Shown: one piece after another, positions 28,906 through 39,269 of the stretch
Layout of the letters: each line of letters begins with the position of its first letter
How positions within the stretch are numbered: the stretch's first letter is position 1
From: Belnapia rosea
Lineage (GTDB): Bacteria; Pseudomonadota; Alphaproteobacteria; Acetobacterales; Acetobacteraceae
Assembly: GCF_900101615.1 (NCBI RefSeq)
Contig: NZ_FMZX01000008.1
Span: 1 to 64,000 of the forward strand
Length of the DNA: 64,000 bases
Reading direction: 5' to 3'
Notes under the pieces: generated by a model
The model's database searches: none
The model's input: only the letters and a program-made list of their open reading frames with translations
What the model was told of the DNA's origin: nothing
Position numbers and translations under genes: made by a program

Positions 28906-31689
28906 ATGAGTGACCAGAACGACCAGGATGCGGCGAAGAGCAGGCTGAGCCTCAGGCCGGCCGGAGGCCGCCTGGAACTGGGCAAGACGGTGGATGCCGG
29001 CAGTGTCCGCCAGAGCTTCAGCCACGGCCGCAGCAAGACCGTTCAGGTCGAGGTGGTGAAGAAGCGCGTGGTCACGCCGGGCACCCGCCCGCCGGCGCCC
29101 ACGCCGCAAGCCAGCCCTAATGCGGGCGGCAACCGCCCCGGCGGGTCTGGTGGCAACCGCCCTCAGGGCGGTGCCTCCCGCGGTGGTGCGCCCGCCGCTG
29201 GCCGCCCCCTCACCCAGGCCGAGCTCGCCACCCGCCAGCGCGTGCTGGAGGAGCAGCGCCGCCTCGAGGCCCAGCGCCAGCGTGAGGAGCGTGAGCGCCA
29301 GGCCCTGATGGTCCGCTCCGCCGCCGAGGAGGCCCGCCGCCGCGAGGAGGAGGAGCGCCGCCAGGCCGAGGAGGCCGCTGCCCGCGCCGAGGAGGAAGCC
29401 CGCCTTCAGGCCGAGGAGGAGCAGCGCCGCGCCGAGGAGGCCCGCAAGGCCGCCATCGCCGCCGCCGTTGCCCCGAAGCCGGCAGCCCCGGCCGAGGAGG
29501 CGCCGCCCGCGCCGGCTCCGGTCGCCGCCCCGGCTGCGCCCGCGCAGCCGGCAGCCCCGGCTCCCAAGCCCAGCCTGACCCCGGCGCAGATCGCCGCCGC
29601 CCGCCGGCCGGCCGCTGCGCCAGCCGCGCCCGGCGCCACCTCGCCGGCCGCGAAGCTCTCGCTCCGCGCCCGCACCGCCGAGGAGGAGGATGAGGCGCGC
29701 CGCGCCGCCGCCCGCCGCCCGGGTGGCGTGGCGGCCCCCGCCAAGAAGCCGGTGCTCGCCGCCGTCAAGAAGGGCCCCGGCGCCGACCGCCGCGGCGGCC
29801 GCATCGACGTCCAGGCTGCCATCGAGGGCGAGGACGACCGCAGCCGCTCCATCGCCAGCATGCGCCGCGCCCGCGAGCGCGAGCGTCGCCAGCAGGAGCT
29901 CGCCCGCCTCCGTGCCGGCACCGAGCGCGTGGTGCGCGACGTGGTCCTGCCCGAGACGATCACCGTGCAGGAGCTCGCCAACCGCATGGCCGCCCGTGGC
30001 GGCGAGGTGGTGAAGGCGCTGTTCCGCATGGGCGTCATGGCGACGCTGACCCAGAGCATCGACGCCGACACCGCCGAGCTGGTGGTGCAGGAGTTCGGCC
30101 ACCGGGTGAAGCGCGTCAGCGAGAGCGATGTCGAGCTCGGTATCGAGGGCGCGACCGACACGGATACGGACATGCTGCCGCGTCCGCCCGTCGTCACCAT
30201 CATGGGCCATGTCGATCACGGCAAGACCAGCCTGCTGGACGCGCTGCGCAAGGCCGATGTCGCGGCGCATGAGGCCGGCGGCATCACCCAGCATATCGGT
30301 GCCTATCAGGTGACGGTGCCGGACGGCTCCCGCGTCACCTTCATCGACACGCCGGGCCACGCCGCCTTCACCGCCATGCGCTCGCGCGGCGCCTCGGTGA
30401 CGGACATGGTCGTGCTGGTCGTCGCGGCGGATGACGGCGTGATGCCGCAGACCATCGAGGCGATCAACCACGCCAAGGCGGCGAATGTCCCGATCATCGT
30501 TGCCATCAACAAGATCGACAAGCCTGGCGTCCGCCCCGACCGCGTGCGGCAGGAGCTGCTGCAGCACGAGATCGTGGTGGAAAGCCTCGGCGGCGACACC
30601 CAGGAGATCGAGGTCTCGGCCACGCAGAAGATCGGCCTCGACAAGCTGCTCGAGGCGATCACCCTGCAGGCCGAGGTGCTGGACCTCCGCGCCAACCCGA
30701 ACCGGGCGGCCGAAGGCACGGTGATCGAGAGCCGGCTGGATCGCGGCCGCGGCCCGGTCGCCACCGTGCTGGTGCAGAAGGGCACGCTCAACCAGGGCGA
30801 TATCGTGGTCGCCGGCTCCGAATGGGGCCGCGTCCGCGCCATGCTCGACGACAAGGCCCGCCAGCTGAAGACCGCCGGCCCCAGCCTGCCGATCGAGATC
30901 CTCGGCCTCGGCGGCGTGCCGACGGCCGGCGAGCCCTTCGTCGCCGTGGAGGACGAGACCCGCGCCCGCGAGATCTCCGAGTTCCGCCAGCGCAAGCTGC
31001 GCGAGAAGTCCTCGGCGGCCGCGACCGCCGGGCGGGGGACCCTGGCCGAGATGCTGGCCCGGGTCCAGCTGGGCGAGCAGAAGGAGGTGGCCGTCGTCGT
31101 CAAGGCCGATGTCCAGGGTTCGGCGGAGGCGATCGGCGTCACCCTCGGCAAGCTCGGCAACGAGGAGGTGCGCGTCCGCGTGCTGCACTCGGCGGTCGGC
31201 CAGATCACCGAGAGCGACGTCCAGCTCGCCAAGGCCTCGGGCGCCGTCATCGTCGCCTTCAATGTCCGCGCCACCACCCAGGCGCGCGAGATGGCGCAGC
31301 GGGATGGCGTCGATATCCGCTACTACTCGATCATCTACGAGGTCTCGGACGACATCGAGAAGCTGTACAAGGGCAAGCTCGCCCCGGTGCAGCGCGAGAA
31401 GTTCCTCGGCTATGCCCAGATCCTCCAGGTCTTCGAGGTCAAGCGCATCGGCAACGTCGCCGGCTGCCGCATCACCGAGGGCGTGGTCCGGCGTGGCTGC
31501 GGCGTCCGCCTGCTGCGGGACGGCGTGGTCATCCACCAGGGCGAGCTCTCGACCCTCCGCCGCTTCAAGGACGATGTCCGCGAGGTGACCAACGGCTACG
31601 AGTGCGGCATGAGCTTCGCCAACTACAACGACATCCGCGTCGGCGATCAGATCGAGTGCTACGAGACGGAGATGGTTGCCGCCACCTGA
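28906..31689 (+). CDS. infB: Translation initiation factor IF-2
   Basis: A 927-residue GTPase that places initiator tRNA on the ribosome. After an N-terminal [16 protein letters not shown] region comes a long Ala/Glu/Arg and Ala/Pro-rich low-complexity segment (about 90-330), then the GTPase domain with [20 protein letters not shown] and NKIDKPG, and the C-terminal barrels including [12 protein letters not shown] chose ATG 28906 because the SDQNDQD and [16 protein letters not shown] start matches alphaproteobacterial IF-2; an earlier GTG at 28858 or ATG at 28873 is possible but less likely. Confidence 0.97.
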   Translation: MSDQNDQDAAKSRLSLRPAGGRLELGKTVDAGSVRQSFSHGRSKTVQVEVVKKRVVTPGTRPPAPTPQASPNAGGNRPGGSGGNRPQGGASRGGAPAAGRPLTQAELATRQRVLEEQRRLEAQRQREERERQALMVRSAAEEARRREEEERRQAEEAAARAEEEARLQAEEEQRRAEEARKAAIAAAVAPKPAAPAEEAPPAPAPVAAPAAPAQPAAPAPKPSLTPAQIAAARRPAAAPAAPGATSPAAKLSLRARTAEEEDEARRAAARRPGGVAAPAKKPVLAAVKKGPGADRRGGRIDVQAAIEGEDDRSRSIASMRRARERERRQQELARLRAGTERVVRDVVLPETITVQELANRMAARGGEVVKALFRMGVMATLTQSIDADTAELVVQEFGHRVKRVSESDVELGIEGATDTDTDMLPRPPVVTIMGHVDHGKTSLLDALRKADVAAHEAGGITQHIGAYQVTVPDGSRVTFIDTPGHAAFTAMRSRGASVTDMVVLVVAADDGVMPQTIEAINHAKAANVPIIVAINKIDKPGVRPDRVRQELLQHEIVVESLGGDTQEIEVSATQKIGLDKLLEAITLQAEVLDLRANPNRAAEGTVIESRLDRGRGPVATVLVQKGTLNQGDIVVAGSEWGRVRAMLDDKARQLKTAGPSLPIEILGLGGVPTAGEPFVAVEDETRAREISEFRQRKLREKSSAAATAGRGTLAEMLARVQLGEQKEVAVVVKADVQGSAEAIGVTLGKLGNEEVRVRVLHSAVGQITESDVQLAKASGAVIVAFNVRATTQAREMAQRDGVDIRYYSIIYEVSDDIEKLYKGKLAPVQREKFLGYAQILQVFEVKRIGNVAGCRITEGVVRRGCGVRLLRDGVVIHQGELSTLRRFKDDVREVTNGYECGMSFANYNDIRVGDQIECYETEMVAAT

Positions 31690-31712
31690 CGGCGCCGCCT
31701 CCACCCTTTCCG

Positions 31713-31742
31713 GGGGCGCGGCGCCGCAAGGTGCCGCGCCCC
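31713..31742 (+). terminator. Strong hairpin between infB and rbfA
   Basis: GGGGCGCGGC (31713-31722) and GCCGCGCCCC (31733-31742) form a perfect 10-bp stem with a 10-base loop. The following TTCGCTATT is only weakly T-rich, so it may act as a partial terminator or an RNase processing site inside the operon. Confidence 0.5.
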
Positions 31743-31783
31743 TTCGCTATTGCAGCGGGTTCCATCCCCCCGAAGGACGACCA

Positions 31784-32197
31784 ATGCCCAAGCATTCCGC
31801 CGGCCCTGCCGCCGGCCCCTCCCAGCGCCAGCTGCGCGTCGCGGAAGAGGTGCGCCACGCCCTCGCCACCGTCTTCGCCCGTGCCGATTTCCGCGACCCG
31901 GACCTCGCCGGCCTGCATGTGACGGTGACCGAGGTCCGCGCCTCTCCCGACCTCAAGCACATGACCGCCTTCGTCAGCGGCCTCGGACGTGAATTGCCGG
32001 AGGCGCAGATGCGCGCCCTCCGCCGCGTCGCCCCCTGGCTCCGCACCCAGGTGGCGAAGCAGGTCCGGCTGCGCGCGGCGCCGGATCTGCATTTCCAGCA
32101 GGATACGGCGCTCGACTACGCCATGCAGATCGACCGCGCCCTCCGCCAGCCGGAAGTCGCCCGCGATCTCGCCCCGAAGCCGGAGGAGGAGGCGTGA
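31784..32197 (+). CDS. rbfA: 30S ribosome-binding factor RbfA
   Basis: A 137-residue KH-like factor for late 30S assembly and cold adaptation. RQLRVAEEVRHALATVFAR at the start, HVTVTEVRASPDLKHMTAFVS in the middle and APDLHFQQDTALDYAMQIDRAL near the end are typical. The Pro-Glu tail is short. The thioesterase gene starts inside its stop codon (GTGA). Confidence 0.97.
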   Translation: MPKHSAGPAAGPSQRQLRVAEEVRHALATVFARADFRDPDLAGLHVTVTEVRASPDLKHMTAFVSGLGRELPEAQMRALRRVAPWLRTQVAKQVRLRAAPDLHFQQDTALDYAMQIDRALRQPEVARDLAPKPEEEA

Positions 32198-32595
32198 CGG
32201 ATACGCCCCCGACCGCCCCGCCACTTGGGGAGCCGCGCATCCGCACCATCGCCATGCCTGGCGACACCAACCCGGCAGGCGACATCTTCGGCGGCTGGCT
32301 GATGTCGCAGATGGACCTCGCCGCCGGCAATGCCGCCGGCCGGCGCACCCATGGCCGCTGCGCGACGGTCGCGGTGGAGGCGATGAGCTTCCATGCCCCG
32401 GTCAAGGTCGGCGACGAGGTCAGCCTCTATGCCGAGGTGATCTCGACCGGTCGCACCTCCCTCCGCATCCGCGTCGAGGCCTGGCGCCGCAGCCAGGTGT
32501 CGGAAGACTCCGTCCGCGTCACCTCCGCCGTCTTCACCTTCGTCGCGCTCGATGCCCATGGCCGGCCGCGCCCTGTCCCTCCCGAGGCCATCTAG
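32194..32595 (+). CDS. Acyl-CoA thioesterase, hotdog fold (YciA-like)
   Basis: A 133-residue cytosolic hotdog-fold enzyme that hydrolyses acyl-CoA. AMPGDTNPAGDIFGGWLMSQMDLAAG is the family signature with the catalytic Asp/Asn region, and MSFHAPVKVGDEVSLYAEV follows. It begins with GTG at 32194 overlapping the rbfA stop, and truB starts directly after its stop. Its insertion into a ribosome and tRNA maturation operon is unusual and has no obvious functional reason. Confidence 0.93.
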   Translation: MTDTPPTAPPLGEPRIRTIAMPGDTNPAGDIFGGWLMSQMDLAAGNAAGRRTHGRCATVAVEAMSFHAPVKVGDEVSLYAEVISTGRTSLRIRVEAWRRSQVSEDSVRVTSAVFTFVALDAHGRPRPVPPEAI

Positions 32596-33576
32596 ATGTC
32601 AGCCAACGGCAAGCCCCGCCACCATCGCCACCGCAAGCCGAAGGGCCGCGTCGTCGATGGCTGGCTGATCATCGACAAGCCCTCGGGCATCGGCTCCACC
32701 GATGTCGTCGCCAAGGTCAAGCGCGCCTTCGATGCGCAGAAATGCGGCCATGGCGGCACGCTCGACCCGCTGGCCACCGGCGTCCTGCCGATCGCCCTCG
32801 GCACCGCGACCAAGACCGTCCCCTATGTGATGGACGGCACCAAGTCCTACCGCTTCACCCTCCGCTTCGGCGACCTGCGCGACACCGACGATGCCGATGG
32901 CAAGACCATCGAAACCTCGGAGGCCCGCCCGACAGACGAGGCGATCCGCGCCGCCCTGCCCGCCTTCATCGGCGACATCATGCAGATCCCGCCGATCTAT
33001 TCCGCCATCAAGCTCGGCGGCGAGCGGGCCTATGACCTGGCGCGCGAGGGCCAGATCGTCGAGTTGCAGCCCCGCCCCGCCCGGGTGGACCGCTTCGAGC
33101 TGGAATCCCGGCCCGATGCCGACACCGCCGTCTTCCTCGTCGAGAGCGGCAAGGGCGTCTATATGCGCTCCCTTGCGCGAGACCTGGCGCGGGCCGTCGG
33201 CACGGTTGGCCATATCGCCGCGCTGCGGCGCATGCGGGTCGGTCCCTTCCATGAGGCGGCCGCAATTCCGCTGGACAAGCTCGGCGGTTCCGGCGATACG
33301 CCGCCTCCTTCCCTGGACCTCCTGCTTCCCGTGGCGACCGCGCTGGCCGACATCCCGGCGCTGGCCCTCACCGAGGCGGAGGCCATGCGACTCATGCAAG
33401 GCCAGGCTTTCAGCCTGGTCGATCTCATGGGCCGCATTCCGGGTGCCGCCAGCCCCGACGGGGGCCTGGTTCGCGCCATGGCGGGGGAGCGGTTCGTGGG
33501 GCTCTGCCGCCTGGACTCCGGCCTGATGCGGGCGGAGCGCCTGGTCTCGCAGGAAGGTCTGCAGCCGGTCGCTTGA
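32596..33576 (+). CDS. truB: tRNA pseudouridine(55) synthase TruB
   Basis: A 326-residue enzyme making pseudouridine 55 in the T-loop of t[18 protein letters not shown] and the catalytic Asp in [20 protein letters not shown] are intact, with [18 protein letters not shown] and [12 protein letters not shown] following. The N-terminus has a basic stretch ([10 protein letters not shown]). The ATG directly abuts the thioesterase stop, implying tight coupling. Confidence 0.98.
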   Translation: MSANGKPRHHRHRKPKGRVVDGWLIIDKPSGIGSTDVVAKVKRAFDAQKCGHGGTLDPLATGVLPIALGTATKTVPYVMDGTKSYRFTLRFGDLRDTDDADGKTIETSEARPTDEAIRAALPAFIGDIMQIPPIYSAIKLGGERAYDLAREGQIVELQPRPARVDRFELESRPDADTAVFLVESGKGVYMRSLARDLARAVGTVGHIAALRRMRVGPFHEAAAIPLDKLGGSGDTPPPSLDLLLPVATALADIPALALTEAEAMRLMQGQAFSLVDLMGRIPGAASPDGGLVRAMAGERFVGLCRLDSGLMRAERLVSQEGLQPVA

Positions 33577-33622
33577 ACCGCCGAACCCCCGAATGGGGGC
33601 GGCCAATACGGAGAACAACCCG

Positions 33623-33895
33623 ATGTCGGCTATTCCTGCGGAGCGCCGCCTGGCGCTCATTACCCAGTATGCGACCAAGCCGGGTGACACCGGCAGCCCG
33701 GAAGTGCAGATCGCCCTGCTCTCCGAGCGCATCTCGGGCCTGACCGATCACCTGAAGACCCACGCCAAGGACTTCCACAGCCGGCGCGGCCTGCTCGTGC
33801 TGGTCGGCCAGCGCCGCGGCCTGCTGGACTACCTGAAGAAGAAGGACCAGGGTCGCTACGAGCGGCTCATCGGCAGCCTGGGCCTCCGCCGCTAA
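33623..33895 (+). CDS. rpsO: 30S ribosomal protein S15
   Basis: A 90-residue ribosomal protein, normal length. [34 protein letters not shown] and the [16 protein letters not shown] signature are complete. A CCCCC/GGGGG hairpin (33586-33599) lies in the short gap after truB, just before the ribosome site. It is followed by a 400-base untranslated gap before pnp, the classical rpsO-pnp arrangement. Confidence 0.99.
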   Translation: MSAIPAERRLALITQYATKPGDTGSPEVQIALLSERISGLTDHLKTHAKDFHSRRGLLVLVGQRRGLLDYLKKKDQGRYERLIGSLGLRR

Positions 33896-34297
33896 TCCAC
33901 CGATTCGCGGCCGGGCGCAGATTTCCATGGCAATCCACGCCCGGCCGCGCCATATCACCGCCGTGAGGCCGATTCCTGCCCGATGGGGCGGGCATGTCGG
34001 CCGACCGCCGCACGCGGCGGGCTGACAGGACAGCCGTCACCCCTCTTGTCAGGGGCGGCAACGGCGTTTCCGGCCACATGGATCCCCGGCGACGGGGGCA
34101 GCCTTCCTCCTCCTTCCCGGCGGAAGTCTCGCACTCCATGCAGCCCGAAGCGCCGAAGACCCGCCCATACCGGGCGATCGGCCAGACTGCCACCCCTCCG
34201 CGTCGCACCCCGGACCGCCCCGATGGCGCCTCCGGTCTCGCAGCATGCCGGCCCCCGATGGGCCGGCCCCGGGCGCCGCCCGGAGAAGGAACGACGC
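33896..34297 (+). promoter_or_regulatory. rpsO-pnp intergenic leader
   Basis: About 400 bases without a convincing gene. It starts with the large hairpin at 33906-33949 and is otherwise GC-rich with several short inverted repeats. In other bacteria the pnp leader is cut by RNase III and then by PNPase itself to limit its own synthesis. An open frame in phase with pnp runs through it from 33983, but its composition and the conserved MFENYYRK start at 34298 argue against it being coding. Confidence 0.5.
33906..33949 (+). terminator. 12-bp stem hairpin after rpsO
   Basis: CGCGGCCGGGCG (33906-33917) and CGCCCGGCCGCG (33938-33949) are perfect inverted copies around a 20-base loop, starting 10 bases after the rpsO stop. 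No T run follows, so a processing site or partial terminator fits better than a complete stop. Confidence 0.6.
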
Positions 34298-36499
34298 ATG
34301 TTCGAAAACTACTACCGCAAGGATATCGCCTGGGGCGGTCAGCTCCTGACGCTCGAGACGGGCAAGATCGCCCGCCAGGCCGATGGCGCCGTCCTGGCCC
34401 GCCTTGGCGACACCATCGTGCTCTGCACCGTGGTCGGCGCCCGCAACGTGAAGCCGGGCCAGGACTTCTTCCCGCTCACGGTCAACTACCAGGAGAAGGC
34501 CTATGCCGCGGGCAAGATCCCAGGTGGCTTCTTCAAGCGTGAGGGCCGTCCCTCCGAGCATGAGACGCTGGTCTCCCGCCTGATCGACCGTCCGCTCCGC
34601 CCGCTCTTCCCGGACGGGTTCCGCAACGAGGTCCAGGTGGTCGCGACCGTCCTGTCGCATGACCTCGAGAACGACCCGGACATGGTTGCGCTGGTTGGCT
34701 GCTCCGCCGCCCTCACCCTCTCCGGCATTCCCTTCTTCGGCCCGGTGGGCGGCGCCCGCGTCGGCTATATCGATGGCCAGTACGTGCTGAACCCGACCGC
34801 GGCGCAGCGCCAGCAGTCGAAGCTCGAGCTCGTCGTCGCCGGCACCGCCGAAGGCGTGCTGATGGTCGAGTCCGAGGCGCAGGAGCTGTCCGAGGATGTG
34901 ATGCTCGGCGCCGTCGAGTTCGGCCACCGGGGCTTCCAGCCGGTCATCCAGGGCATCATCGAGCTCGCCGAGCGCGCCGCGAAGGAGCCCTGGCCGATGG
35001 TCGAGCCCTCCGAGGCCGAGACCTCGCTCAAGAGCCGCATCGCCGAGCTCGGCCGCGACGCCATGGCGCTGGCCTACAAGGAGACGCAGAAGCTGCTTCG
35101 GCAGGAGAAGGTCTCCGCCGCGAAGCGGGCCGTGGTCGAGCAGCTCGCCGCCGAGGGCCTCGAGGCCGACAAGGCGAAGGGCCTGCTGAAGGAGCTCGAG
35201 GCCGACGTCGTCCGCAACGCCATCCTCGAGACCGGCATGCGGATCGACGGCCGCGACACCAAGACCGTCCGCCCGATCGTGGCCGAGGTCGGCGTGCTGC
35301 CGCGCAGCCATGGCTCGGCGCTCTTCACCCGTGGCGAGACCCAGGCGCTCTGCGTGGCGACCCTCGGCACCGGCCAGGACGAGCAGATCATCGACGCGCT
35401 GCCGGGCGAGTACCGGGAGCATTTCATGCTCCACTACAACTTCCCTCCCTATAGCGTGAACGAGACCGGCCGCATGGGCAGCCCCGGCCGCCGCGAGATC
35501 GGCCACGGCAAGCTTGCCTGGCGCGCCCTCCGCCCGCTGCTGCCGGAGAAGGACAAGTTCCCCTACACCCTCCGCGTCGTCTCGGAGATCACCGAGAGCA
35601 ACGGCTCCTCCTCCATGGCCACCGTCTGCGGCAGCTCGCTGGCGCTGATGGATGCCGGCACGCCGCTGAAGCGCCCCTGCGCCGGCATCGCCATGGGCCT
35701 GATCAAGGAGGATCGCGGCTTCGCCGTGCTCTCCGACATCCTGGGCGACGAGGACCATCTCGGCGACATGGACTTCAAGGTGGCCGGGTCGGAGCAGGGC
35801 ATCACTGCGCTCCAGATGGACATCAAGATCACCTCCATCACCTTCGACATCATGCGCCAGGCGCTCGCCCAGGCGCGTGACGGCCGGATCCACATCCTTG
35901 GCGAGATGGCGAAGGGCCTGACCGGCGCCCGCGGCGACGTGGCGGCGAATGCCCCGCGCATCACCGTGATCAACGTGCCGAAGGAGAAGATCCGCGAGGT
36001 CATCGGCAGCGGCGGCAAGGTGATCCGCGAGATCACCGAGCAGACCGGCTGCAAGATCGACATCGAGGATGACGGCACCATCAAGGTCGCGGCCACCAGC
36101 ACCGAGCAGGCGCAGCGCGCCATCGACTGGATCCGTGGCCTGACCGCCGAGGCGGAGATCGGCGCCATCTACAACGGGAAGGTCGTGAAGACCGCCGATT
36201 TCGGCGCCTTCGTGAATTTCCTTGGCGCCAAGGACGGTCTCGTCCACATCTCCGAGCTGCAGAACGACCGGGTGAACCGCACCACCGACGTCGTCAATGT
36301 CGGCGACGCGGTGAAGGTGAAGGTCATCGGCTTCGACGACCGCGGCAAGGTGAAGCTCTCGATGCGGGTGGTCGATCAGGCCACCGGTGCCGATATCACC
36401 GAGCAGGTCGGCGCCCGCCGCCCCCGCGAGGAGGGTGAAGGCAGCCGCGAGCCCCGGCGCGAGCGTCCCCGGCGCGAGCGCAGCGACGCGGCGGAATAA
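34298..36499 (+). CDS. pnp: Polyribonucleotide nucleotidyltransferase (PNPase)
   Basis: A 733-residue phosphorolytic 3'-5' exoribonuclease and degradosome core. Two RNase PH domains (about 5-230 and 310-545; the second carries the active-site [17 protein letters not shown] and [15 protein letters not shown]), a linker helical domain, a KH domain (about 555-620, [17 protein letters not shown]) and an S1 domain (about 625-695). The tail is Arg/Glu-rich. The ATG at 34298 has GGAGAAGG in front. Confidence 0.99.
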   Translation: MFENYYRKDIAWGGQLLTLETGKIARQADGAVLARLGDTIVLCTVVGARNVKPGQDFFPLTVNYQEKAYAAGKIPGGFFKREGRPSEHETLVSRLIDRPLRPLFPDGFRNEVQVVATVLSHDLENDPDMVALVGCSAALTLSGIPFFGPVGGARVGYIDGQYVLNPTAAQRQQSKLELVVAGTAEGVLMVESEAQELSEDVMLGAVEFGHRGFQPVIQGIIELAERAAKEPWPMVEPSEAETSLKSRIAELGRDAMALAYKETQKLLRQEKVSAAKRAVVEQLAAEGLEADKAKGLLKELEADVVRNAILETGMRIDGRDTKTVRPIVAEVGVLPRSHGSALFTRGETQALCVATLGTGQDEQIIDALPGEYREHFMLHYNFPPYSVNETGRMGSPGRREIGHGKLAWRALRPLLPEKDKFPYTLRVVSEITESNGSSSMATVCGSSLALMDAGTPLKRPCAGIAMGLIKEDRGFAVLSDILGDEDHLGDMDFKVAGSEQGITALQMDIKITSITFDIMRQALAQARDGRIHILGEMAKGLTGARGDVAANAPRITVINVPKEKIREVIGSGGKVIREITEQTGCKIDIEDDGTIKVAATSTEQAQRAIDWIRGLTAEAEIGAIYNGKVVKTADFGAFVNFLGAKDGLVHISELQNDRVNRTTDVVNVGDAVKVKVIGFDDRGKVKLSMRVVDQATGADITEQVGARRPREEGEGSREPRRERPRRERSDAAE

Positions 36500-36584
36500 C
36501 CCCTTCGTGGTGCCCGGGGGGTCTCCCCTCGGGCGCCATGAGTACCATATCGCACGGCTTGAAAGCAGAACTGAGGGCGTTCGG

Positions 36585-37997
36585 GTGAAGCCAATCAACG
36601 CGATCCGCATGGGCGGCTGCGAGGTCCTGCCGCTGGTCGAGGGCGGCAAGGGCGTCGCCGTTTCCAACGGGGCGTCCTGCGGCGCCTGGGCCTCGGGCGG
36701 TGGCGTCGGCACCTTCTCCGCTGTCAATGCCGACAGCTACGACGCCGAGGGCCGGCTTATCCGCCAGGTCTACCGTGGCAAGACCCGGCGCGAGCGGCAT
36801 GAGGAGCTGGTGGCCTACGGCATCGCCGGCGGCATCGCCCAGGCCCGCGAGGCGCATGAGCGCTCCGGCGGCCAGGGCCGTATCCATGCCAATATCCTCT
36901 GGGAGATGGGCGGTGCCGAGCGCGTCATCCGCGGCGTGCTGGAAGGCGCCCGCGGTCTCATCAACGGCATCACCTGCGGCGCCGGCATGCCCTATCGCCT
37001 GGCCGATATCGCCCGCGAATTCGGCGTGTTCTACTACCCGATCGTCTCCTCAGGCCGGGCCTTCGGCGCCCTCTGGAAGCGCAGCTACAACAAGACGCGC
37101 GAGTGGCTTGGCGGCGTGGTCTACGAGGACCCCTGGCTGGCCGGCGGCCATAACGGCCTCTCCAACAGCGAGGACCCGCTTCGTCCTGAGGACCCCTATC
37201 CCCGCGTCCTCAAGCTCCGCCAGCAGATGCGCGAATTCGGCCTGGGCGAGGTGCCCATCATCATGGCCGGCGGCGTCTGGTGGCTGGAGGAATGGCAGGA
37301 CTGGATCGACAACCCCGAGCTGGGTCCGATCGCCTTCCAGTTCGGCACCCGCCCGCTGCTCACCCAGGAAAGCCCGATCCCCGAGGCCTGGAAGCAGCGC
37401 CTGCTGACGCTGAAGGAGGGTGATGTGCAGTTGCAGCGCTTCTCCCCCACCGGCTTCTACAGCAGCGCCGTCCGCAACGACTTCCTGCGGGAGCTGGAGG
37501 CGCGAAGCGAGCGCCAGGTGGCCTACTCCACCGAGCCCGTCGGCGATCATGTGGCGGAATACGCCTTCGGCCCCCGCCGCCGCCCCATGTGGCTCACCAC
37601 GCATGATCGCGAGCGGGTCGCCGCCTTCGAGGCCGCCGGCTACACCGAGGCCATGCGCACGCCCGACAACACGCTGATCTTCGTGACGCCGGCCAAGCAG
37701 GCGGAGATCATCAAGGACCAGGTCGATTGCATGGGCTGCCTGTCCTCCTGCCGCTTCTCGAACTGGGCCCAGCACGAACCGAGCTTCGACAACGGCAAGA
37801 AGGCCGACCCGCGCAGCTTCTGCATCCAGAAGACCCTGCAGGATGTCGCCCATACCCATGACGACGCGCAGATGGTCGAGAACAACCTGATGTTCGCCGG
37901 CCACAACGCCTACCGCTTCGCCTCGGACCCGTTCTACTCCAACGGCTTCATCCCGACTGCGAAGCAACTGGTGGAGCGCATCCTCACCGGCCGCTGA
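36585..37997 (+). CDS. NAD(P)H-dependent flavin oxidoreductase (nitronate monooxygenase family)
   Basis: A 470-residue FMN enzyme of the 2-nitropropane dioxygenase/PfaD-like superfamily. ASCGAWASGGGVGTFSAVN, INGITCGAGMPYRLADIA and the phosphate site VPIIMAGGVWW are visible. The C-terminal part has a cysteine group (CMGCLSSCRF, then FCIQ) that is not part of classical nitronate monooxygenases and might bind a metal or cluster. Start is GTG 36585 with GAGGG at 36573-36577; ATG 36609 is less likely. The physiological substrate of this long form is not known to me. Confidence 0.85.
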   Translation: MKPINAIRMGGCEVLPLVEGGKGVAVSNGASCGAWASGGGVGTFSAVNADSYDAEGRLIRQVYRGKTRRERHEELVAYGIAGGIAQAREAHERSGGQGRIHANILWEMGGAERVIRGVLEGARGLINGITCGAGMPYRLADIAREFGVFYYPIVSSGRAFGALWKRSYNKTREWLGGVVYEDPWLAGGHNGLSNSEDPLRPEDPYPRVLKLRQQMREFGLGEVPIIMAGGVWWLEEWQDWIDNPELGPIAFQFGTRPLLTQESPIPEAWKQRLLTLKEGDVQLQRFSPTGFYSSAVRNDFLRELEARSERQVAYSTEPVGDHVAEYAFGPRRRPMWLTTHDRERVAAFEAAGYTEAMRTPDNTLIFVTPAKQAEIIKDQVDCMGCLSSCRFSNWAQHEPSFDNGKKADPRSFCIQKTLQDVAHTHDDAQMVENNLMFAGHNAYRFASDPFYSNGFIPTAKQLVERILTGR

Positions 37998-38027
37998 CCA
38001 GTCGGAGAAACAGCCAGACCGGACCCG

Positions 38028-38052
38028 AAGGGCGGCGCAAGCCGCCCTTTTT
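38028..38052 (+). terminator. Rho-independent terminator after the flavin oxidoreductase gene
   Basis: AAGGGCGGC (38028-38036) and GCCGCCCTT (38041-38049) form a 9-bp stem with a GCAA loop, running into five T (38048-38052). It begins about 30 bases after the stop at 37997 and closes the long rightward block. Confidence 0.92.
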
Positions 38053-38125
38053 CGTGCCCGCTCCGGCTCGGTTGGTCCCGCCGACCGCCATGCAGGCGCT
38101 CCGCGACACCCGCGTTTCGGCCGCC

Positions 38126-38145
38126 ATCAGGATCAATCTCCTGAT
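38126..38145. promoter_or_regulatory. Inverted repeat upstream of the YeiH-type gene
   Basis: ATCAGGA (38126-38132) and TCCTGAT (38139-38145) are perfect 7-base inverted copies; a second, AT-richer region with repeated GATC and ATCGATC words follows to about 38187. The stretch is clearly more AT-rich than its surroundings and likely holds the promoter and operator of the transporter gene, with the convergent LysR regulator as the obvious candidate binder. Confidence 0.45.
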
Positions 38146-38223
38146 CCGCTCAAATCGATCCGAAACCACCATTAGATTGATCGATCCATGCGCCCCAGCT
38201 TCTCCCCATCGGAGAAGCCCGCC

Positions 38224-39267
38224 ATGCCCAGCCTCACCCTCGCCCTGCCGCCCAGCCGTGCCGCCGCCAACCCAGCCCGCCTCCTCCCCGGCCTGTCGCT
38301 CTGCCTCGCCGTCACCCTGGCCGCGCTGGCGCTGGAACAGGTCGAGGCCGCCCTGTTCGGCCACGCCTGGCTCGAGGGGCTGGTGATCGCGATCCTGCTC
38401 GGCACCGCGCTGCGCACGGTCTGGGCGCCGGGCGAGCGCTGGCGCCCAGGCATTGCCTTCGGTGCCAAGGCGCTGCTGGAGGTGGCGGTGGTGCTGCTCG
38501 GCGCTTCGGTCAGCGCCGCCGCCCTGCTCGCGGTCGGCCCGGCCCTGCTCCTTGCTATCTTCGGCCTCGTCGCCCTCGCGGTCGCCGGCGGATATGCCAT
38601 CGGCCGTGGCCTCGGCCTGCCGCCTCGGATGGCCATCCTGGTCGCCTGCGGCAATGCCATCTGCGGAAATTCCGCCATCGCCGCCGTCGCCCCGGTGATC
38701 GGCGCGGATGCCGAGGAGGTTGCCTCCTCCATCGCCTTCACCGCCGTGTTCGGCGTGCTGGTCGTGCTCGGCCTGCCGCTGCTGGCGGCGACGCTCGGCC
38801 TTTCCGCTCCGCAAACGGGCATGCTGGCGGGGCTGACGGTCTATGCCGTGCCGCAGGTGCTGGCTGCCGCCGCCCCGGCCGGCGCGCTCGCCATCCAGCT
38901 CGGCATGCTGGTCAAGCTGGTGCGGGTGCTGATGCTCGGCCCGGTGGTGCTGACCCTCTCCCTGCTGGCGTCGCAGCGGCACCAGGCGGCGAAGCGCCCG
39001 CTGCACCGGCTGGTGCCCTGGTTCATCCTCGGCTTCCTGGGCCTTGCCGCCCTCCGCACCCTCGGCCTGGTACCGGCCGCCATCCAGCCGGCGCTCGCCA
39101 GCCTGGCGGGGGTGTTGACAGTCGTCTCCATGGCCGCGCTCGGCCTCGGGGTGGATGTCCGGGTGGTGGCCCGCGCCGGCGGGCGCGTCACGGCCGCCGT
39201 CGTGCTCTCCCTGCTGGCCCTCGGCGCCGCCGCCCTCGGGCTGATCCGCCTGCTCGGCATCGCCTGA
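38224..39267 (+). CDS. YeiH-family (UPF0324) putative sulfate/sulfite-type exporter
   Basis: A 347-residue inner-membrane protein with about ten hydrophobic segments. ACGNAICGNSAIAAVAPVIGA and GLTVYAVPQVLAAA are the two conserved blocks of the YeiH family. ATG 38224 has GGAGAAG upstream; an earlier ATG at 38188 is possible. The stop is 2 bases from the stop of a convergent LysR gene, mirroring the yeiE-yeiH association in E. coli. The transported compound is not proven for the family. Confidence 0.88.
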   Translation: MPSLTLALPPSRAAANPARLLPGLSLCLAVTLAALALEQVEAALFGHAWLEGLVIAILLGTALRTVWAPGERWRPGIAFGAKALLEVAVVLLGASVSAAALLAVGPALLLAIFGLVALAVAGGYAIGRGLGLPPRMAILVACGNAICGNSAIAAVAPVIGADAEEVASSIAFTAVFGVLVVLGLPLLAATLGLSAPQTGMLAGLTVYAVPQVLAAAAPAGALAIQLGMLVKLVRVLMLGPVVLTLSLLASQRHQAAKRPLHRLVPWFILGFLGLAALRTLGLVPAAIQPALASLAGVLTVVSMAALGLGVDVRVVARAGGRVTAAVVLSLLALGAAALGLIRLLGIA

Positions 39268-39269
39268 CG

